This document shows, one piece after another, positions 1-9,403 of a stretch of DNA of 64,000 bases. The translations under genes and the position numbers were made by a program. Below the pieces are notes generated by a model. That model worked only from the letters and a program-made list of their open reading frames with translations, was not told the origin of the DNA and made no database searches. Every line of letters begins with the position of its first letter. Position 1 is the stretch's first letter. Source of the stretch: Proteus faecis (lineage in GTDB: Bacteria > Pseudomonadota > Gammaproteobacteria > Enterobacterales > Enterobacteriaceae). The stretch lies in NCBI RefSeq assembly GCF_003144395.1, contig NZ_PENZ01000027.1, forward strand, positions 62,001 to 126,000, written 5' to 3'.

Positions 1-491
1 ATTTTATTGAGTACAATCAGAGGCTCAACATTTAAGGTCTCACATGCAACAAGGTAACGATCGATAATATTTAAAGATAATTCAGGTAAAATAGCCGAAA
101 CGATAATAATTTGATCGATATTAGCGGCAATAGGCTTAATGCCATCATAATAGTCAGGACGAGTAAGCACTGAAGTTCGTTCGTGTACGGCTTCAACAAT
201 ACCATTTACGCGGACATTTTCTTGTGTTTGTAGCGCAGGGCGCCAAACAACTTTATCACCCGTTACCAGTGATGAAATTGTGCGTCGAATATTGCATCGT
301 GTAATTGTGCCGTCTGCAGCTTCGATATCTGCATGTTGACCAAAACGGCTGATCACTAAACCTTCTGTCGCTTCGCCTAATTGCGCATCGTCTAATTCAA
401 CGTGGTTTTTTTTCTCTTTGCTCTGCAAACGCTTTTTATGATTTTCTTGTACTCGGCGTTGCTGGCCTTTAGATAATTTACGTTTTGTCAC
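1..491 (-). CDS. rsgA: Ribosome small-subunit-dependent GTPase RsgA, 3' end beyond window
   Basis: The first 163 codons are present; the rest lies off the left edge. The N-terminus reads [12 protein letters not shown] after a GTG start, as in E. coli RsgA, and the visible part covers the OB-fold domain. The last residues, VEPLIVLNK, are the beginning of the NKxD motif, which comes first because RsgA is a circularly permuted GTPase. In the family the protein acts in late maturation of the 30S subunit. It diverges from orn, as in E. coli. A GTGAGGA sequence ahead of the GTG supports this start. Confidence 0.93.
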   Translation of the reverse strand, partial: MTKRKLSKGQQRRVQENHKKRLQSKEKKNHVELDDAQLGEATEGLVISRFGQHADIEAADGTITRCNIRRTISSLVTGDKVVWRPALQTQENVRVNGIVEAVHERTSVLTRPDYYDGIKPIAANIDQIIIVSAILPELSLNIIDRYLVACETLNVEPLIVLNK

Positions 492-606
492 CGATCCTCA
501 CTTGTATTATTCGGTTAGATGTTCTTCTGTCGTGCTTATTGAGTAAACGCGCTATGATAAATACTAAAATATCATGTCTCACACTTAGAAACAGCTAGGA
601 TATATT

Positions 607-1152
607 ATGTCAAAAAGCGAGAACAATCTGATCTGGATAGATCTGGAAATGACAGGCCTTGATCCTGAACGTGATCGTATCATCGAAATTGCCACTATCG
701 TGACAGATCCTCAACTTAATATTTTAGCCGAAGGCCCTGTTATTGCAGTCCATCAATCTGATGAACAATTAAGTTTAATGGATGAATGGAATACACGTAC
801 CCATACAGGTAGTGGCTTAGTTGAGCGCGTAAAAACCAGTTCATATGATGATAATTCAGCACAAAAAGCGACAATTGAATTCCTAGAAAAATGGGTACCA
901 AAAGGTGTATCACCTATCTGTGGTAATAGTGTGGGGCAAGATAGACGTTTTCTATACCGTTATATGCCAGAATTAGAGCAATATTTTCACTATCGTTATC
1001 TTGATGTGAGCACATTAAAAGAGTTAGCACGTCGTTGGAAACCTGAAATTTTAGAAGGATTTGAGAAAAAGAATACTCATCAGGCATTGGATGATATTCG
1101 TGAATCCATTGCAGAACTTGCTTATTATCGTAAAACCTTTATTAAAGAGTAA
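607..1152 (+). CDS. orn: Oligoribonuclease
   Basis: 181 residues, the usual Orn length. This is a DEDDh-family 3'-to-5' exoribonuclease that degrades RNA 2-5 nt long, including pGpG, to mononucleotides in the cytoplasm. The first acidic motif, WIDLEMTGL, gives Asp12 and Glu14; further motifs are [11 protein letters not shown] and the C-terminal [10 protein letters not shown] carrying the histidine and last aspartate. The ATG follows TAGGATATATT, a plausible ribosome binding site. It is divergent from rsgA and lies upstream of the tRNA-Gly array, the same order as in E. coli. Confidence 0.97.
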   Translation: MSKSENNLIWIDLEMTGLDPERDRIIEIATIVTDPQLNILAEGPVIAVHQSDEQLSLMDEWNTRTHTGSGLVERVKTSSYDDNSAQKATIEFLEKWVPKGVSPICGNSVGQDRRFLYRYMPELEQYFHYRYLDVSTLKELARRWKPEILEGFEKKNTHQALDDIRESIAELAYYRKTFIKE

Positions 1153-1240
1153 AAAGCGTGCATTGATGATTGATATTACATCATTATGATGATTTTATCG
1201 GCATGTAATCAAAAAAACGTATTTTTTTGTTGATAAAGGC

Positions 1241-1268
1241 TTGCGGTTAAGCATTTTTCTCGTATAAT
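1241..1268 (+). promoter_or_regulatory. Sigma-70 promoter of the tRNA-Gly array
   Basis: TTGCGG at 1241-1246 and a perfect TATAAT at 1263-1268 are separated by 16 bp. They are followed by a GC-rich discriminator (GCGCTTCCCG), typical of growth-rate and stringently controlled stable-RNA promoters. The first tRNA begins 51 bp past the -10 element. Confidence 0.75.
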
Positions 1269-1318
1269 GCGCTTCCCGTACCGATGAAGAATTTTATTTG
1301 TACGGGTGTAAGAAAGAC

Positions 1319-1394
<76 letters not shown>

Positions 1395-1430
1395 ATCTTT
1401 CTTAGACAGTGATTAGTAGTGATATGCGAC

Positions 1431-1506
<76 letters not shown>

Positions 1507-1542
1507 ATCTTTCTTAGACAGTTATTAGTAGTGTTATGCGAC

Positions 1543-1618
<76 letters not shown>

Positions 1619-1653
1619 AATCTTTTACTAGTGATTGTCAAAACTTACCAAAC

Positions 1654-1729
1654 GCGGGAATAGCTCAGTTGGTAGAGCACAACCTTGCCAAGGTTGGGGT
1701 CGCGAGTGCGAGTCTCGTTTCCCGCTCCA
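1654..1729 (+). tRNA. tRNA-Gly(GCC), copy 4, variant T-loop
   Basis: Identical to the other copies except for G instead of T at position 1708. The T-loop becomes TGCGAGT, replacing the nearly universal U55 (pseudouridine site) with G. This position normally pairs with G18 at the tRNA elbow, so this copy may fold or mature poorly. Confidence 0.93.
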
Positions 1730-1764
1730 AATCTTTTACTAGTGATTGTCAAAACTTACCAAAC

Positions 1765-1840
<76 letters not shown>

Positions 1841-1875
1841 AATCTTTTACTAGTGATTGTCAAAACTTACCAAAT

Positions 1876-1951
<76 letters not shown>

Positions 1952-1986
1952 AATCTTTTACTAGTGATTGTCAAAACTTACCAAAT

Positions 1987-2062
<76 letters not shown>

Positions 2063-2495
2063 AGTTTTTCTCTTCTGTTTTATCAAATCTCATTTTTAAT
2101 CCCATAAAGAAATTTTAAGTTTTTTCTCTCACTTTTTTTAATATCGACTACACTGTTTTAGGGTGAAGATTAAGTGACTTTACTTAATACGCGTAAAAAG
2201 AGTGTGCTGGATTTTTGTTCAAAAAAGAAGATGTCATTACTACATGTAAGATCAAGCTATTTTTTTGTGATCTATCTTTGATCTTTACTTGCATTTCTAA
2301 TTTGACAGCACTAGAATGTGCGCCTTTCCTCATTTAGAGGGGAAATCAGAGGCAAGATCATTTTTTAGATTTTAGGCCTTTATTCTGTTAAACAGGCATT
2401 GAATAGTATTTTAGAAAAAGGAAAGGGTTTCTCAGGCTTTTCTTTAAAAAAATGTGATATATATTCTACTATTCTTAAAATCTTTCCAAATCAAT

Positions 2496-2504
2496 TTATC
2501 CACA
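2496..2504 (+). promoter_or_regulatory. DnaA box 1 (TTATCCACA)
   Basis: Exact match to the strongest (R1-type) DnaA box, TTATCCACA. Confidence 0.8.
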
Positions 2505-2560
2505 GTGAGATGCTAATAACCACCGCATCTAAGCACTATTTATTTTTTTACTGCACAGAG

Positions 2561-2569
2561 TTATCCACA
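2561..2569 (+). promoter_or_regulatory. DnaA box 2 (TTATCCACA)
   Basis: A second exact TTATCCACA, 65 bp after the first and in the same orientation. Confidence 0.8.
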
Positions 2570-2606
2570 AGTACGTATCCTTAAGTGATCAGGATATTAT
2601 TCTCTT

Positions 2607-2619
2607 CAATAAATTGATT
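2607..2619 (-). promoter_or_regulatory. IHF binding site
   Basis: Read on the minus strand, the 13-mer matches the IHF core consensus WATCAANNNNTTR at every defined position. It lies 38 bp after DnaA box 2 and 106 bp before box 3, so IHF bending could bring the boxes together. Confidence 0.7.
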
Positions 2620-2724
2620 GGATTTTATATCTAGTTGATAACTAAGTTTATTTTATTTTTTTTAATTTTGAGTCTTAGTTCGCTTGAATTTTTTGTTCAT
2701 GTTGATAGGCAAGGGATTTTTATT

Positions 2725-2733
2725 TTATTCACA
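2725..2733 (+). promoter_or_regulatory. DnaA box 3 (TTATTCACA)
   Basis: Match to TTATNCACA with T at the free position, in the same orientation as boxes 1 and 2. Confidence 0.7.
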
Positions 2734-2743
2734 GAGGAAATTA

Positions 2744-2803
2744 ATGGTTACTCGTAATCTGTTTATTCTGTTAAAAATTAAGCATCACGAGGTAAGCCTT
2801 TAG
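2744..2803 (+). CDS. Possible 19-residue small protein
   Basis: ATG preceded by a strong AGAGGAAATTA ribosome binding site, then 18 more sense codons and TAG. The predicted peptide is basic and hydrophobic (MVTRNLFILLKIKHHEVSL). It overlaps the 3' end of queG on the opposite strand. In E. coli a very short ORF (yjeV) is annotated between datA and queG, so a micro-ORF here is positionally plausible. Coding is unproven. Confidence 0.3.
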   Translation: MVTRNLFILLKIKHHEVSL

Positions 2804-3932
2804 TTATTGCCCTTACTAAGCGTTTTTGTTGTGAAGTCTGTATTTTTATCTCTTTTTCATTTCTTTTCGCTATCTGTTGTGCAATCGCCCAGTTTAAATG
2901 TTCATCTAAAACATCACTCAATCCAAAGCGTTCTTGCAAGGCAAGTATAATTTTATCTTGATAAGGCGCATTTCCTAACGCCACACTAATATTTCTAAGC
3001 CAACGTAAATAACCAATACGGCGGATCGGCGAACCTTCTGTAATACGCAGAAATTTATCTTCACTCCATTGAAACAGATCGAGTAATTCAGGGGTATGAA
3101 GCGCTTTTCTTGGGGAGAAATCTTCTTCGTTAGTCAGTGATGAAAAACGATTCCAAGGACAGATAAGTTGGCAATCATCACAACCATAAATGCGATTACC
3201 CATGAGAGAGCGAAATTCTTCAGGAATAGCACCATCAAGTTCGATAGTGAGATAAGAAATACAGCGACGAGCATCGATAGTGTAAGGCGCAACAATGGCA
3301 CCTGTCGGACAGGTTGTTATACAGGCAACACATTTACCGCATTGTTCTTCAACTGGGCTATCAGTAGGTAATGGCAAATCAATCAGTAGTTCACCAAGGA
3401 AAAACCAAGAGCCAGCTTGATTGTTAATAACAAGTGAGTGTTTACCAACCCAGCCAAGCCCTGCCTTAACGGCTAATGGGCGTTCCATAATCGGTGCTGA
3501 ATCAACGAAAGGACGAAAGTTGACGACTCCTTGATATTCAAATTGTTGGCAATATTGTGAAATTCTTTCACCGAGTTTTTTAAGACGCTGTCTTAATACT
3601 TTGTGATAATCCCGACCAAGTGCATAACGACTGATATAGCCTTGTTCTGGATTATTTAAGGTTCGTGCAAAAGCTGCATCCGTGGGGAGGTAATTCATTC
3701 TGACACTGATAACACGTAATGTACCTGGAACCAATTCATGAGGTCTGGCTCGTGTCATTCCATATTTTTCCATCCATGCCATTTCACCATGATATTGCTT
3801 ATCTAACCACGCTTGCAGGCGAGGCTCTTCAAGTGATAAGTCCGTATCACATATTCCTGTTTGTTGAAAACCGAGCTCAGAACCCCATAATTTTATGTTT
3901 TGAGCGAGAAGATCAAGATCAAGTGATGACAT
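2778..3932 (-). CDS. queG: Epoxyqueuosine reductase QueG
   Basis: 384 residues, close to E. coli QueG (379). This cobalamin- and Fe-S-dependent enzyme reduces epoxyqueuosine to queuosine at the wobble position of GUN-decoding tRNAs, the last step of queuosine synthesis. Two [4Fe-4S] clusters are visible: Cys198, Cys201, Cys204 and Cys208 in CGKCVACITTC, and Cys251, Cys254 and Cys258 in CDDCQLIC. Asp144 in FVDSAPI matches the catalytic aspartate region. A helical tail follows. The gene is divergent from tsaE, but nnr, which normally separates them on the plus strand in E. coli, is missing. Confidence 0.96.
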   Translation of the reverse strand: MSSLDLDLLAQNIKLWGSELGFQQTGICDTDLSLEEPRLQAWLDKQYHGEMAWMEKYGMTRARPHELVPGTLRVISVRMNYLPTDAAFARTLNNPEQGYISRYALGRDYHKVLRQRLKKLGERISQYCQQFEYQGVVNFRPFVDSAPIMERPLAVKAGLGWVGKHSLVINNQAGSWFFLGELLIDLPLPTDSPVEEQCGKCVACITTCPTGAIVAPYTIDARRCISYLTIELDGAIPEEFRSLMGNRIYGCDDCQLICPWNRFSSLTNEEDFSPRKALHTPELLDLFQWSEDKFLRITEGSPIRRIGYLRWLRNISVALGNAPYQDKIILALQERFGLSDVLDEHLNWAIAQQIAKRNEKEIKIQTSQQKRLVRAITKGLPRDA

Positions 3933-4159
3933 GAATAAACCAAATCAATAAATAGGTAAAAGGTGAGTCCTAAGAGCGCGCAGTGTATCATAGTGAGGCA
4001 GTAGGAAAAATCCTCGTAATAAATAGATTTATGGTATGTTATTCGATATTGATTTCGATAACTATTTGCCTTAAGAAAACATATAAAGCTTAGTATTTGA
4101 TATTCTCCAACGATCTCACTTTATTAAGCCGTTATAACTTAACAATAGATTATATAAAT

Positions 4160-4627
4160 ATGAAAGAATGGGTTGTTAAATTAGAAGATGAAGCGGCAAC
4201 AGTTGAACTAGGGCGTACTGTTGCAATGGCGACGGAGCATCGCGGATTGATCATTTATTTATACGGCGATCTTGGTGCGGGAAAAACAACCTTTTGTCGC
4301 GGCTTTTTACAAGCGCTGGGTCATCAAGGACATGTAAAAAGCCCAACGTATACATTAGTTGAGCCTTATATGCTGTCGCCAAATCCGGTTTATCATTTTG
4401 ATCTTTATCGTTTAGCTTCTGCTGAAGAGCTGGAATTTATGGGAATACGCGACTATTTTGAGCAAGACGCGTTATGCCTTATTGAATGGCCATCGCAAGG
4501 CGAAGGCTTTTTACCTAACGCGGATTTAGAACTTCATTTAAGTTACGAAGATGAAGGTCGAAAAGCGCGTTTTGTTGCCCTTTCACAAAGAGGGAATACT
4601 GTTTTATCCCGTATTCAGTCTGCATAA
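4160..4627 (+). CDS. tsaE: tRNA threonylcarbamoyladenosine biosynthesis ATPase TsaE
   Basis: 155 residues with this start, against 153 in E. coli. TsaE is the ATPase of the TsaBDE complex that makes t6A37 in tRNAs reading ANN codons. The Walker A motif GDLGAGKT is at residues 36-43. [11 protein letters not shown] and YHFDLYRL are family hallmarks. The frame is open further upstream to a TTG at 4097, but homologues begin near the ATG at 4160. It is followed after 13 bp by amiB, as in the conserved tsaE-amiB-mutL-miaA-hfq-hflX cluster. Confidence 0.94.
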   Translation: MKEWVVKLEDEAATVELGRTVAMATEHRGLIIYLYGDLGAGKTTFCRGFLQALGHQGHVKSPTYTLVEPYMLSPNPVYHFDLYRLASAEELEFMGIRDYFEQDALCLIEWPSQGEGFLPNADLELHLSYEDEGRKARFVALSQRGNTVLSRIQSA

Positions 4628-4640
4628 AGGAATATTGATT

Positions 4641-5969
4641 ATGTCGAGTCTCATTACTATTGTGAGTCAAAGTCAGCGCTATGTTGTTGCCTTTTTGTTG
4701 GTTGCTTTGTCTTTATTTTTTGTGCAAATAGCACAAGCCGCTACTGTGACAGAAGTGAAAGCAGAAAACGGTATTTCAGCAACAACCCTCACATTTACTT
4801 TTAGTGATGGGAAGCCGAGTTATCGATATTATTCATTAAAAAGTCCTGACCGTTTGGTGATGGATTTTAAACAGAGCACAAAAATTACAGGATTACCTGC
4901 AACACTGGGTAATGGACTGTTAGTCCATAAAATTCGCTCAACGCAATCAAAAGATAGCCAATACCAAAGTATGGTCGTGGAACTTGCTCAGCCGGTTGTG
5001 GTGACGGAGAGTTTGGTGAATGTAGGTGCTGGATACAAGTTAGTACTTACTATCAAGGCTATGAGCGGCCGAACAAATAGCAATGCACAATCAACAGTCA
5101 CTGTTGTTGCGTTATCACCGACAGCAATGACATCAAATTCAAGCGTAAATACAGCTGCAAATATAAATAGGGAAATGGCACCTTTAATTACCAAGTCGAC
5201 ACCAGATGCAGCGCCTATTGTGAAACCACGCGTCACACCTGCAAAACCACAAGCCGGCTCTCGCCAAATTATTATTGCGATAGATGCAGGACATGGTGGG
5301 CAAGATCCGGGTGCGATTGGTCAAAAAGGTAATCGTGAAAAAGACGTGACGTTAAGTGTAGCAAGAAAGTTGGAAGCTCGATTACGTAATGATCCTATGT
5401 TTAAACCTGTTCTAACACGTAGTGGTGATTATTTTATCTCAGTTGCGGGGCGTTCTGAAGTTGCCCGTAAGCAAAGTGCGAATATGTTAGTGTCTATTCA
5501 TGCAGACTCTGCACCAAATCGTAGCGCAAGAGGTGCTTCTGTGTGGGTGCTTTCTAATCGACGAGCAAACAGTGAATTAGGTAAGTGGCTTGAACAAAGT
5601 GAGAAACAATCTGAATTACTCGGTGGTGCAGGTGATGCATTAGATGGCGCGGATCCTTATTTAAGTCAAACCGTGCTTGATTTGCAGTTTGGTAATTCAC
5701 AGCGAGTCGGTTATGACGTTGCCGTTGCTGTATTGTCCGAATTAAGAAAAGTGGGGTCATTACATAAGAAAACACCAGAGCATGCGAGCTTAGGTGTTTT
5801 ACGTTCACCTGATATCCCTTCAATTTTAGTTGAAACTGGCTTTATCAGTCATGCGTCAGAAGAGCAGTTACTGATTTCTGATGTTTATCAAGAGAAACTT
5901 GCGGCATCTATTCACGCGGGTTTAAGAAATTATTTTCTGGCTCATCCTTTACAAAACGCGCCTAATTGA
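4641..5969 (+). CDS. amiB: N-acetylmuramoyl-L-alanine amidase AmiB
   Basis: 442 residues. This periplasmic zinc amidase splits septal peptidoglycan during cell separation and is activated by EnvC in E. coli. A signal peptide of about 33 residues ends in AQA. An AMIN domain follows (residues roughly 35-140), then a linker rich in Ala, Thr and Pro, and an Amidase_3 catalytic domain. Zinc-binding and catalytic motifs are IDAGHGGQDPGA, GNREKDV, SIHAD and LVETGFISH. The ATG at 4641 follows AAAGGAATATTGATT; the frame is open upstream within tsaE but the signal peptide fixes this start. Confidence 0.96.
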   Translation: MSSLITIVSQSQRYVVAFLLVALSLFFVQIAQAATVTEVKAENGISATTLTFTFSDGKPSYRYYSLKSPDRLVMDFKQSTKITGLPATLGNGLLVHKIRSTQSKDSQYQSMVVELAQPVVVTESLVNVGAGYKLVLTIKAMSGRTNSNAQSTVTVVALSPTAMTSNSSVNTAANINREMAPLITKSTPDAAPIVKPRVTPAKPQAGSRQIIIAIDAGHGGQDPGAIGQKGNREKDVTLSVARKLEARLRNDPMFKPVLTRSGDYFISVAGRSEVARKQSANMLVSIHADSAPNRSARGASVWVLSNRRANSELGKWLEQSEKQSELLGGAGDALDGADPYLSQTVLDLQFGNSQRVGYDVAVAVLSELRKVGSLHKKTPEHASLGVLRSPDIPSILVETGFISHASEEQLLISDVYQEKLAASIHAGLRNYFLAHPLQNAPN

Positions 5970-5992
5970 TTGAGTAGAATGGAATAAAGGTA

Positions 5993-8002
5993 ATGGCAAT
6001 AAATTTATTACCTCCTCAGCTTGCAAACCAAATTGCCGCAGGGGAAGTTGTTGAAAGACCTGCCTCTGTTGTTAAAGAGTTGCTGGAAAATAGTTTAGAT
6101 GCAGGCGCGACCTCAATTGATATTGATATCGATAAAGGTGGTGCAAAGCTTATTCGTATTCGTGATAATGGATGTGGTATCAATCGTGATGATTTGAAGT
6201 TAGCACTTGCTCGCCATGCAACTAGCAAAATATCAAGTCTTGACGATCTCGAAGCCATAATGAGTATGGGGTTTCGTGGAGAAGCATTAGCGAGCATTAG
6301 TTCTGTTTCCCGTTTAATTCTGACATCGCGTACTCAAGATCAAGAAGAAGCATGGCAAGCTTATGCAGAAGGCAGAGATATGGCAGTCACCGTTAAACCT
6401 GCCGCTCATCCAGTAGGAAGTACTGTTGAAGTGCTTGATCTCTTTTATAACACGCCGGCAAGACGTAAATTTTTACGGACTGAAAAAACAGAATTTGCAC
6501 ATATCGATGAAGTAGTGCGCCGCATTGCGTTATCGCGTTTTGATGTCACTATCAATCTTACTCATAATGGCAAACGTGTTCGGCAATACCGTGCGGTAAA
6601 AGATGAAAGTCAGCAAAATCGCCGTTTGAGTGCGATTTGTGGTAATAATTTTGTTAATCAATCAATGCAGTTATCGTGGGAACATGGTGATTTAGCAATA
6701 AAAGGGTGGGTAGAACATCCTTTATCGCCAGTGCAAAGTAGTGAAATTCAGTATTGTTATGTGAATGGACGAATGATGCGTGATAGATTAATTAATCATG
6801 CTATTCGCCAAGCTTACGAAGGTTATTTGCAAGGAGAACAGCAACCTTCTTACATTTTGTATTTAAGTGTTGATCCTCACCAAGTCGATGTTAATGTCCA
6901 TCCAGCTAAACATGAAGTTCGCTTTCATGAATCTCGCTTGGTTCATGATTTTATCTATCAAGGTGTGTTGAGTGTTTTAAGACAAGCAACCCAAGAGCCT
7001 TTATCATTAACGTCAGATGATGAAGAAGAACACGAAACAGCGTTAAACTTCCCTGAAAATCGTCAAGTTGCAGGTGAAAACGTATTTTCTCAGCCTTATC
7101 AAGCACCAATAGCTCAAACTCCGCTAAATACATCATCACACCAATACAGAGAACGAGAGCAAAACAATAACTCACATCAAAAGCAAGCCTCTCACTTTGG
7201 AGGTCGCCATCAGTTTGGTGAAAGTTATCAGCGGACACAAGGCGCGCTTTATCAAAAAATGGTGCAAGAAAGTGTAGCTGCATCAAAAGATAAAGAGAAA
7301 ATACCACTATTTCCTGAGCGTGCCCCATTGAATTTAGGTGAAATCGTTCATACAACTAATAATACTGAAAAAGATGCCATTTCGGTGATGCCTCGTTCTG
7401 TCAATGTGAAAGAGGGACAAAATGATTATACTTTTGGGCGAGTATTGGCAATTTATCAGCACAAATATGCGTTAATAGAATCTTCACAAGGTCTTGGGTT
7501 GTTATCATTGGAAGAAGCTGATTTTCTGTTAAAATGTGCACAATTACTGCCTAAAGATGAAACATTGAAGCCACAACCTTTGTTAGTGCCTTTAAAGTTA
7601 GCATTGAGTAAAGAGGAGATTAGTGTATTCAATCAGTTTCAATCACTAATCAGTCATTTCGGGATCGTTATCGAAATTTCTCACGGTAAAGCAACAATAC
7701 ATGCAGTATCGTTACCTTTGCGCCAGCAAAATTTACCCGTGTTATTGACAGCATTATTAACCTATTTGTCAGCAGAACAATCTTGTACCAAGCAACAATT
7801 AGGACAGTGGTTTGCAAAACAATTAGGAGCCGAGCAGGCGCAATGGACACAAGCTCAAGCAGTAGGGCTATTGGCTGATATTGAAAGATTTTGTCCTCAG
7901 TATGTCAGACAGCCAGCAAAAAACTTATTACAATTAATAGATTTACAACCGGTGGTAGTGGCATTAAATAATGAGCGATGTGAATACGCAAATAAAACCT
8001 AA
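5993..8002 (+). CDS. mutL: DNA mismatch repair protein MutL
   Basis: 669 residues, somewhat longer than E. coli MutL (615). MutL couples MutS mismatch recognition to MutH and UvrD. The GHKL ATPase motifs are clear: [19 protein letters not shown] and [29 protein letters not shown] ends the N-terminal domain. The linker (roughly residues 335-475) is long and rich in Gln, Ser and His, which accounts for the extra length. The C-terminal dimerisation domain lacks the metal-dependent endonuclease motif, as expected in a MutH-containing lineage. It overlaps miaA by 32 bp. Confidence 0.97.
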   Translation: MAINLLPPQLANQIAAGEVVERPASVVKELLENSLDAGATSIDIDIDKGGAKLIRIRDNGCGINRDDLKLALARHATSKISSLDDLEAIMSMGFRGEALASISSVSRLILTSRTQDQEEAWQAYAEGRDMAVTVKPAAHPVGSTVEVLDLFYNTPARRKFLRTEKTEFAHIDEVVRRIALSRFDVTINLTHNGKRVRQYRAVKDESQQNRRLSAICGNNFVNQSMQLSWEHGDLAIKGWVEHPLSPVQSSEIQYCYVNGRMMRDRLINHAIRQAYEGYLQGEQQPSYILYLSVDPHQVDVNVHPAKHEVRFHESRLVHDFIYQGVLSVLRQATQEPLSLTSDDEEEHETALNFPENRQVAGENVFSQPYQAPIAQTPLNTSSHQYREREQNNNSHQKQASHFGGRHQFGESYQRTQGALYQKMVQESVAASKDKEKIPLFPERAPLNLGEIVHTTNNTEKDAISVMPRSVNVKEGQNDYTFGRVLAIYQHKYALIESSQGLGLLSLEEADFLLKCAQLLPKDETLKPQPLLVPLKLALSKEEISVFNQFQSLISHFGIVIEISHGKATIHAVSLPLRQQNLPVLLTALLTYLSAEQSCTKQQLGQWFAKQLGAEQAQWTQAQAVGLLADIERFCPQYVRQPAKNLLQLIDLQPVVVALNNERCEYANKT

Positions 8003-8912
8003 AGCAATTTTTCTAATGGGACCTACAGCGTCAGGTAAAACAGCATTAGCAATTGCACTGAGACAGAAACTGCCTGTAGATATTATTAGCGTGGATTCAG
8101 CTCTTATCTATCGTGGTATGGATATCGGTACAGCAAAGCCGGATGCGAATGAGCAATCGCTTGCTCCACATCGATTAATTGATATTCTAGACCCAGCATT
8201 TCCCTATTCTGCTGCAGATTTTCGACGAGATGCATTAAAGGCAATGGAAGAAATTACTGCAGTTGGACGAATTCCACTATTAGTGGGTGGGACTATGCTA
8301 TATTTTAAAGCGTTACTTGAAGGTCTATCGCCTTTGCCCAGTGCCAATTCGGATGTTCGTGCTGAAATAGAAAAAAAAGCAGCAGAGCAAGGGTGGGAGG
8401 CAATACATAAAGAGTTAGCATTAGTTGATCCTGTTGCAGCACAACGGATCCATCCTAATGATCCTCAACGGCTTTCTCGTGCGTTAGAAGTTTACCTGAT
8501 TTCAGGTAAGACAATGACGGAATTGACAAAAATATCAGGCGAGTCTTTGCCTTATGATGTTTATCAATTTGCGATTGCTCCGAAAGATAGAAATGTTCTT
8601 CACCAACGCATTGAAGCTCGTTTTAAACAGATGTTAACGTGTGGATTTGAAGATGAAGTAAAATCATTGTATGAACGGGGCGATTTGCATGAAGATCTAC
8701 CTTCTGTACGTTGTGTCGGTTATCGCCAGATGTGGTCATATTTATCAGGCGAAATAGATTATGATGAGATGGTTTATCGAGGGATCTGCGCGACCCGGCA
8801 ATTAGCGAAGCGACAAATCACCTGGTTAAGGGGTTGGAATAACATTCACTGGCTTGACAGTGAAGATCCAAAACAATCTCTTGACACTGTTTTGCAGGTA
8901 GTTAGTGCATAG
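7971..8912 (+). CDS. miaA: tRNA dimethylallyltransferase MiaA
   Basis: 313 residues, the family norm. It transfers the dimethylallyl group from DMAPP to N6 of A37 in tRNAs reading UNN codons. The P-loop GPTASGKT is at residues 17-24. [33 protein letters not shown] and the C-terminal [14 protein letters not shown] motif are diagnostic. The start lies inside the 3' end of mutL, in another frame, so translation may be coupled. Confidence 0.97.
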   Translation: MSDVNTQIKPKAIFLMGPTASGKTALAIALRQKLPVDIISVDSALIYRGMDIGTAKPDANEQSLAPHRLIDILDPAFPYSAADFRRDALKAMEEITAVGRIPLLVGGTMLYFKALLEGLSPLPSANSDVRAEIEKKAAEQGWEAIHKELALVDPVAAQRIHPNDPQRLSRALEVYLISGKTMTELTKISGESLPYDVYQFAIAPKDRNVLHQRIEARFKQMLTCGFEDEVKSLYERGDLHEDLPSVRCVGYRQMWSYLSGEIDYDEMVYRGICATRQLAKRQITWLRGWNNIHWLDSEDPKQSLDTVLQVVSA

Positions 8913-9021
8913 ATGGTAGGTTTGTGTAAAATTGATAGTTGCCAAAGCGCAATTTTTGAGTAGTTCATTTTTCGAACCAATTAGGTTCTAATATAAAACA
9001 ACAAAATAAGGAAAACATAGA

Positions 9022-9309
9022 ATGGCTAAGGGGCAATCTTTGCAAGATCCTTTCCTGAACGCATTACGTCGTGAAAGGGTTCCCGTTTCTATCTATTTGG
9101 TAAACGGCATTAAATTGCAGGGTCAGATCGAATCTTTTGACCAATTTGTTATTTTGCTGAAAAACACAGTAAGTCAGATGGTATATAAACATGCTATCTC
9201 TACCGTGGTACCTTCGCGTCCTGTTTCTCATCATAGCAACACAGGCACGAACCAAACGGGTACAGGCTACAATGGTGGCACTGCTCAGCAGGATGAAGTT
9301 GCAGAATAA
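9022..9309 (+). CDS. hfq: RNA chaperone Hfq
   Basis: 95 residues. This hexameric Sm-like protein joins small RNAs to their mRNA targets. The Sm1 motif ([19 protein letters not shown]) and Sm2 motif ([14 protein letters not shown]) are intact, with the N-terminal [12 protein letters not shown] used for proximal-face RNA binding. The C-terminal tail is short, glycine- and threonine-rich and acidic at the end. ATG follows AAGGAAAACATAGA. Its own terminator separates it from hflX. Confidence 0.98.
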   Translation: MAKGQSLQDPFLNALRRERVPVSIYLVNGIKLQGQIESFDQFVILLKNTVSQMVYKHAISTVVPSRPVSHHSNTGTNQTGTGYNGGTAQQDEVAE

Positions 9310-9335
9310 TAAGCCAATATTATTCTTGATATAAG

Positions 9336-9371
9336 AAAAACATAGGTAGGGAGACTTTACCTATGTTTTTT
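9336..9371 (+). terminator. Rho-independent terminator after hfq
   Basis: A perfect 13 bp stem (9336-9348 with 9358-9370), a 9 nt loop and a T run. It should end most hfq transcripts before hflX. Confidence 0.85.
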
Positions 9372-9403
9372 CCTGTTTTTATAAAGTCTAAGAGGTTTCG
9401 CCT

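Larger units (their letters stand above)
2063..2777. other. datA-like intergenic locus (DnaA boxes plus IHF site)
   Basis: About 0.7 kb with no convincing protein gene except a possible 19-codon ORF at its right end. It holds three exact TTATNCACA DnaA boxes in the same orientation and an exact IHF consensus between the second and third. In E. coli the datA locus, which promotes DnaA-ATP hydrolysis with IHF, lies in this same interval between the glyVXY tRNAs and queG. Position and site composition together support a datA counterpart; function is inferred. Confidence 0.75.

Noticed and set aside
2399-2584. 61-codon open frame in the DnaA-box region
   Set aside because: No ribosome binding site, unusual start, no recognisable protein, and it runs through both DnaA boxes.
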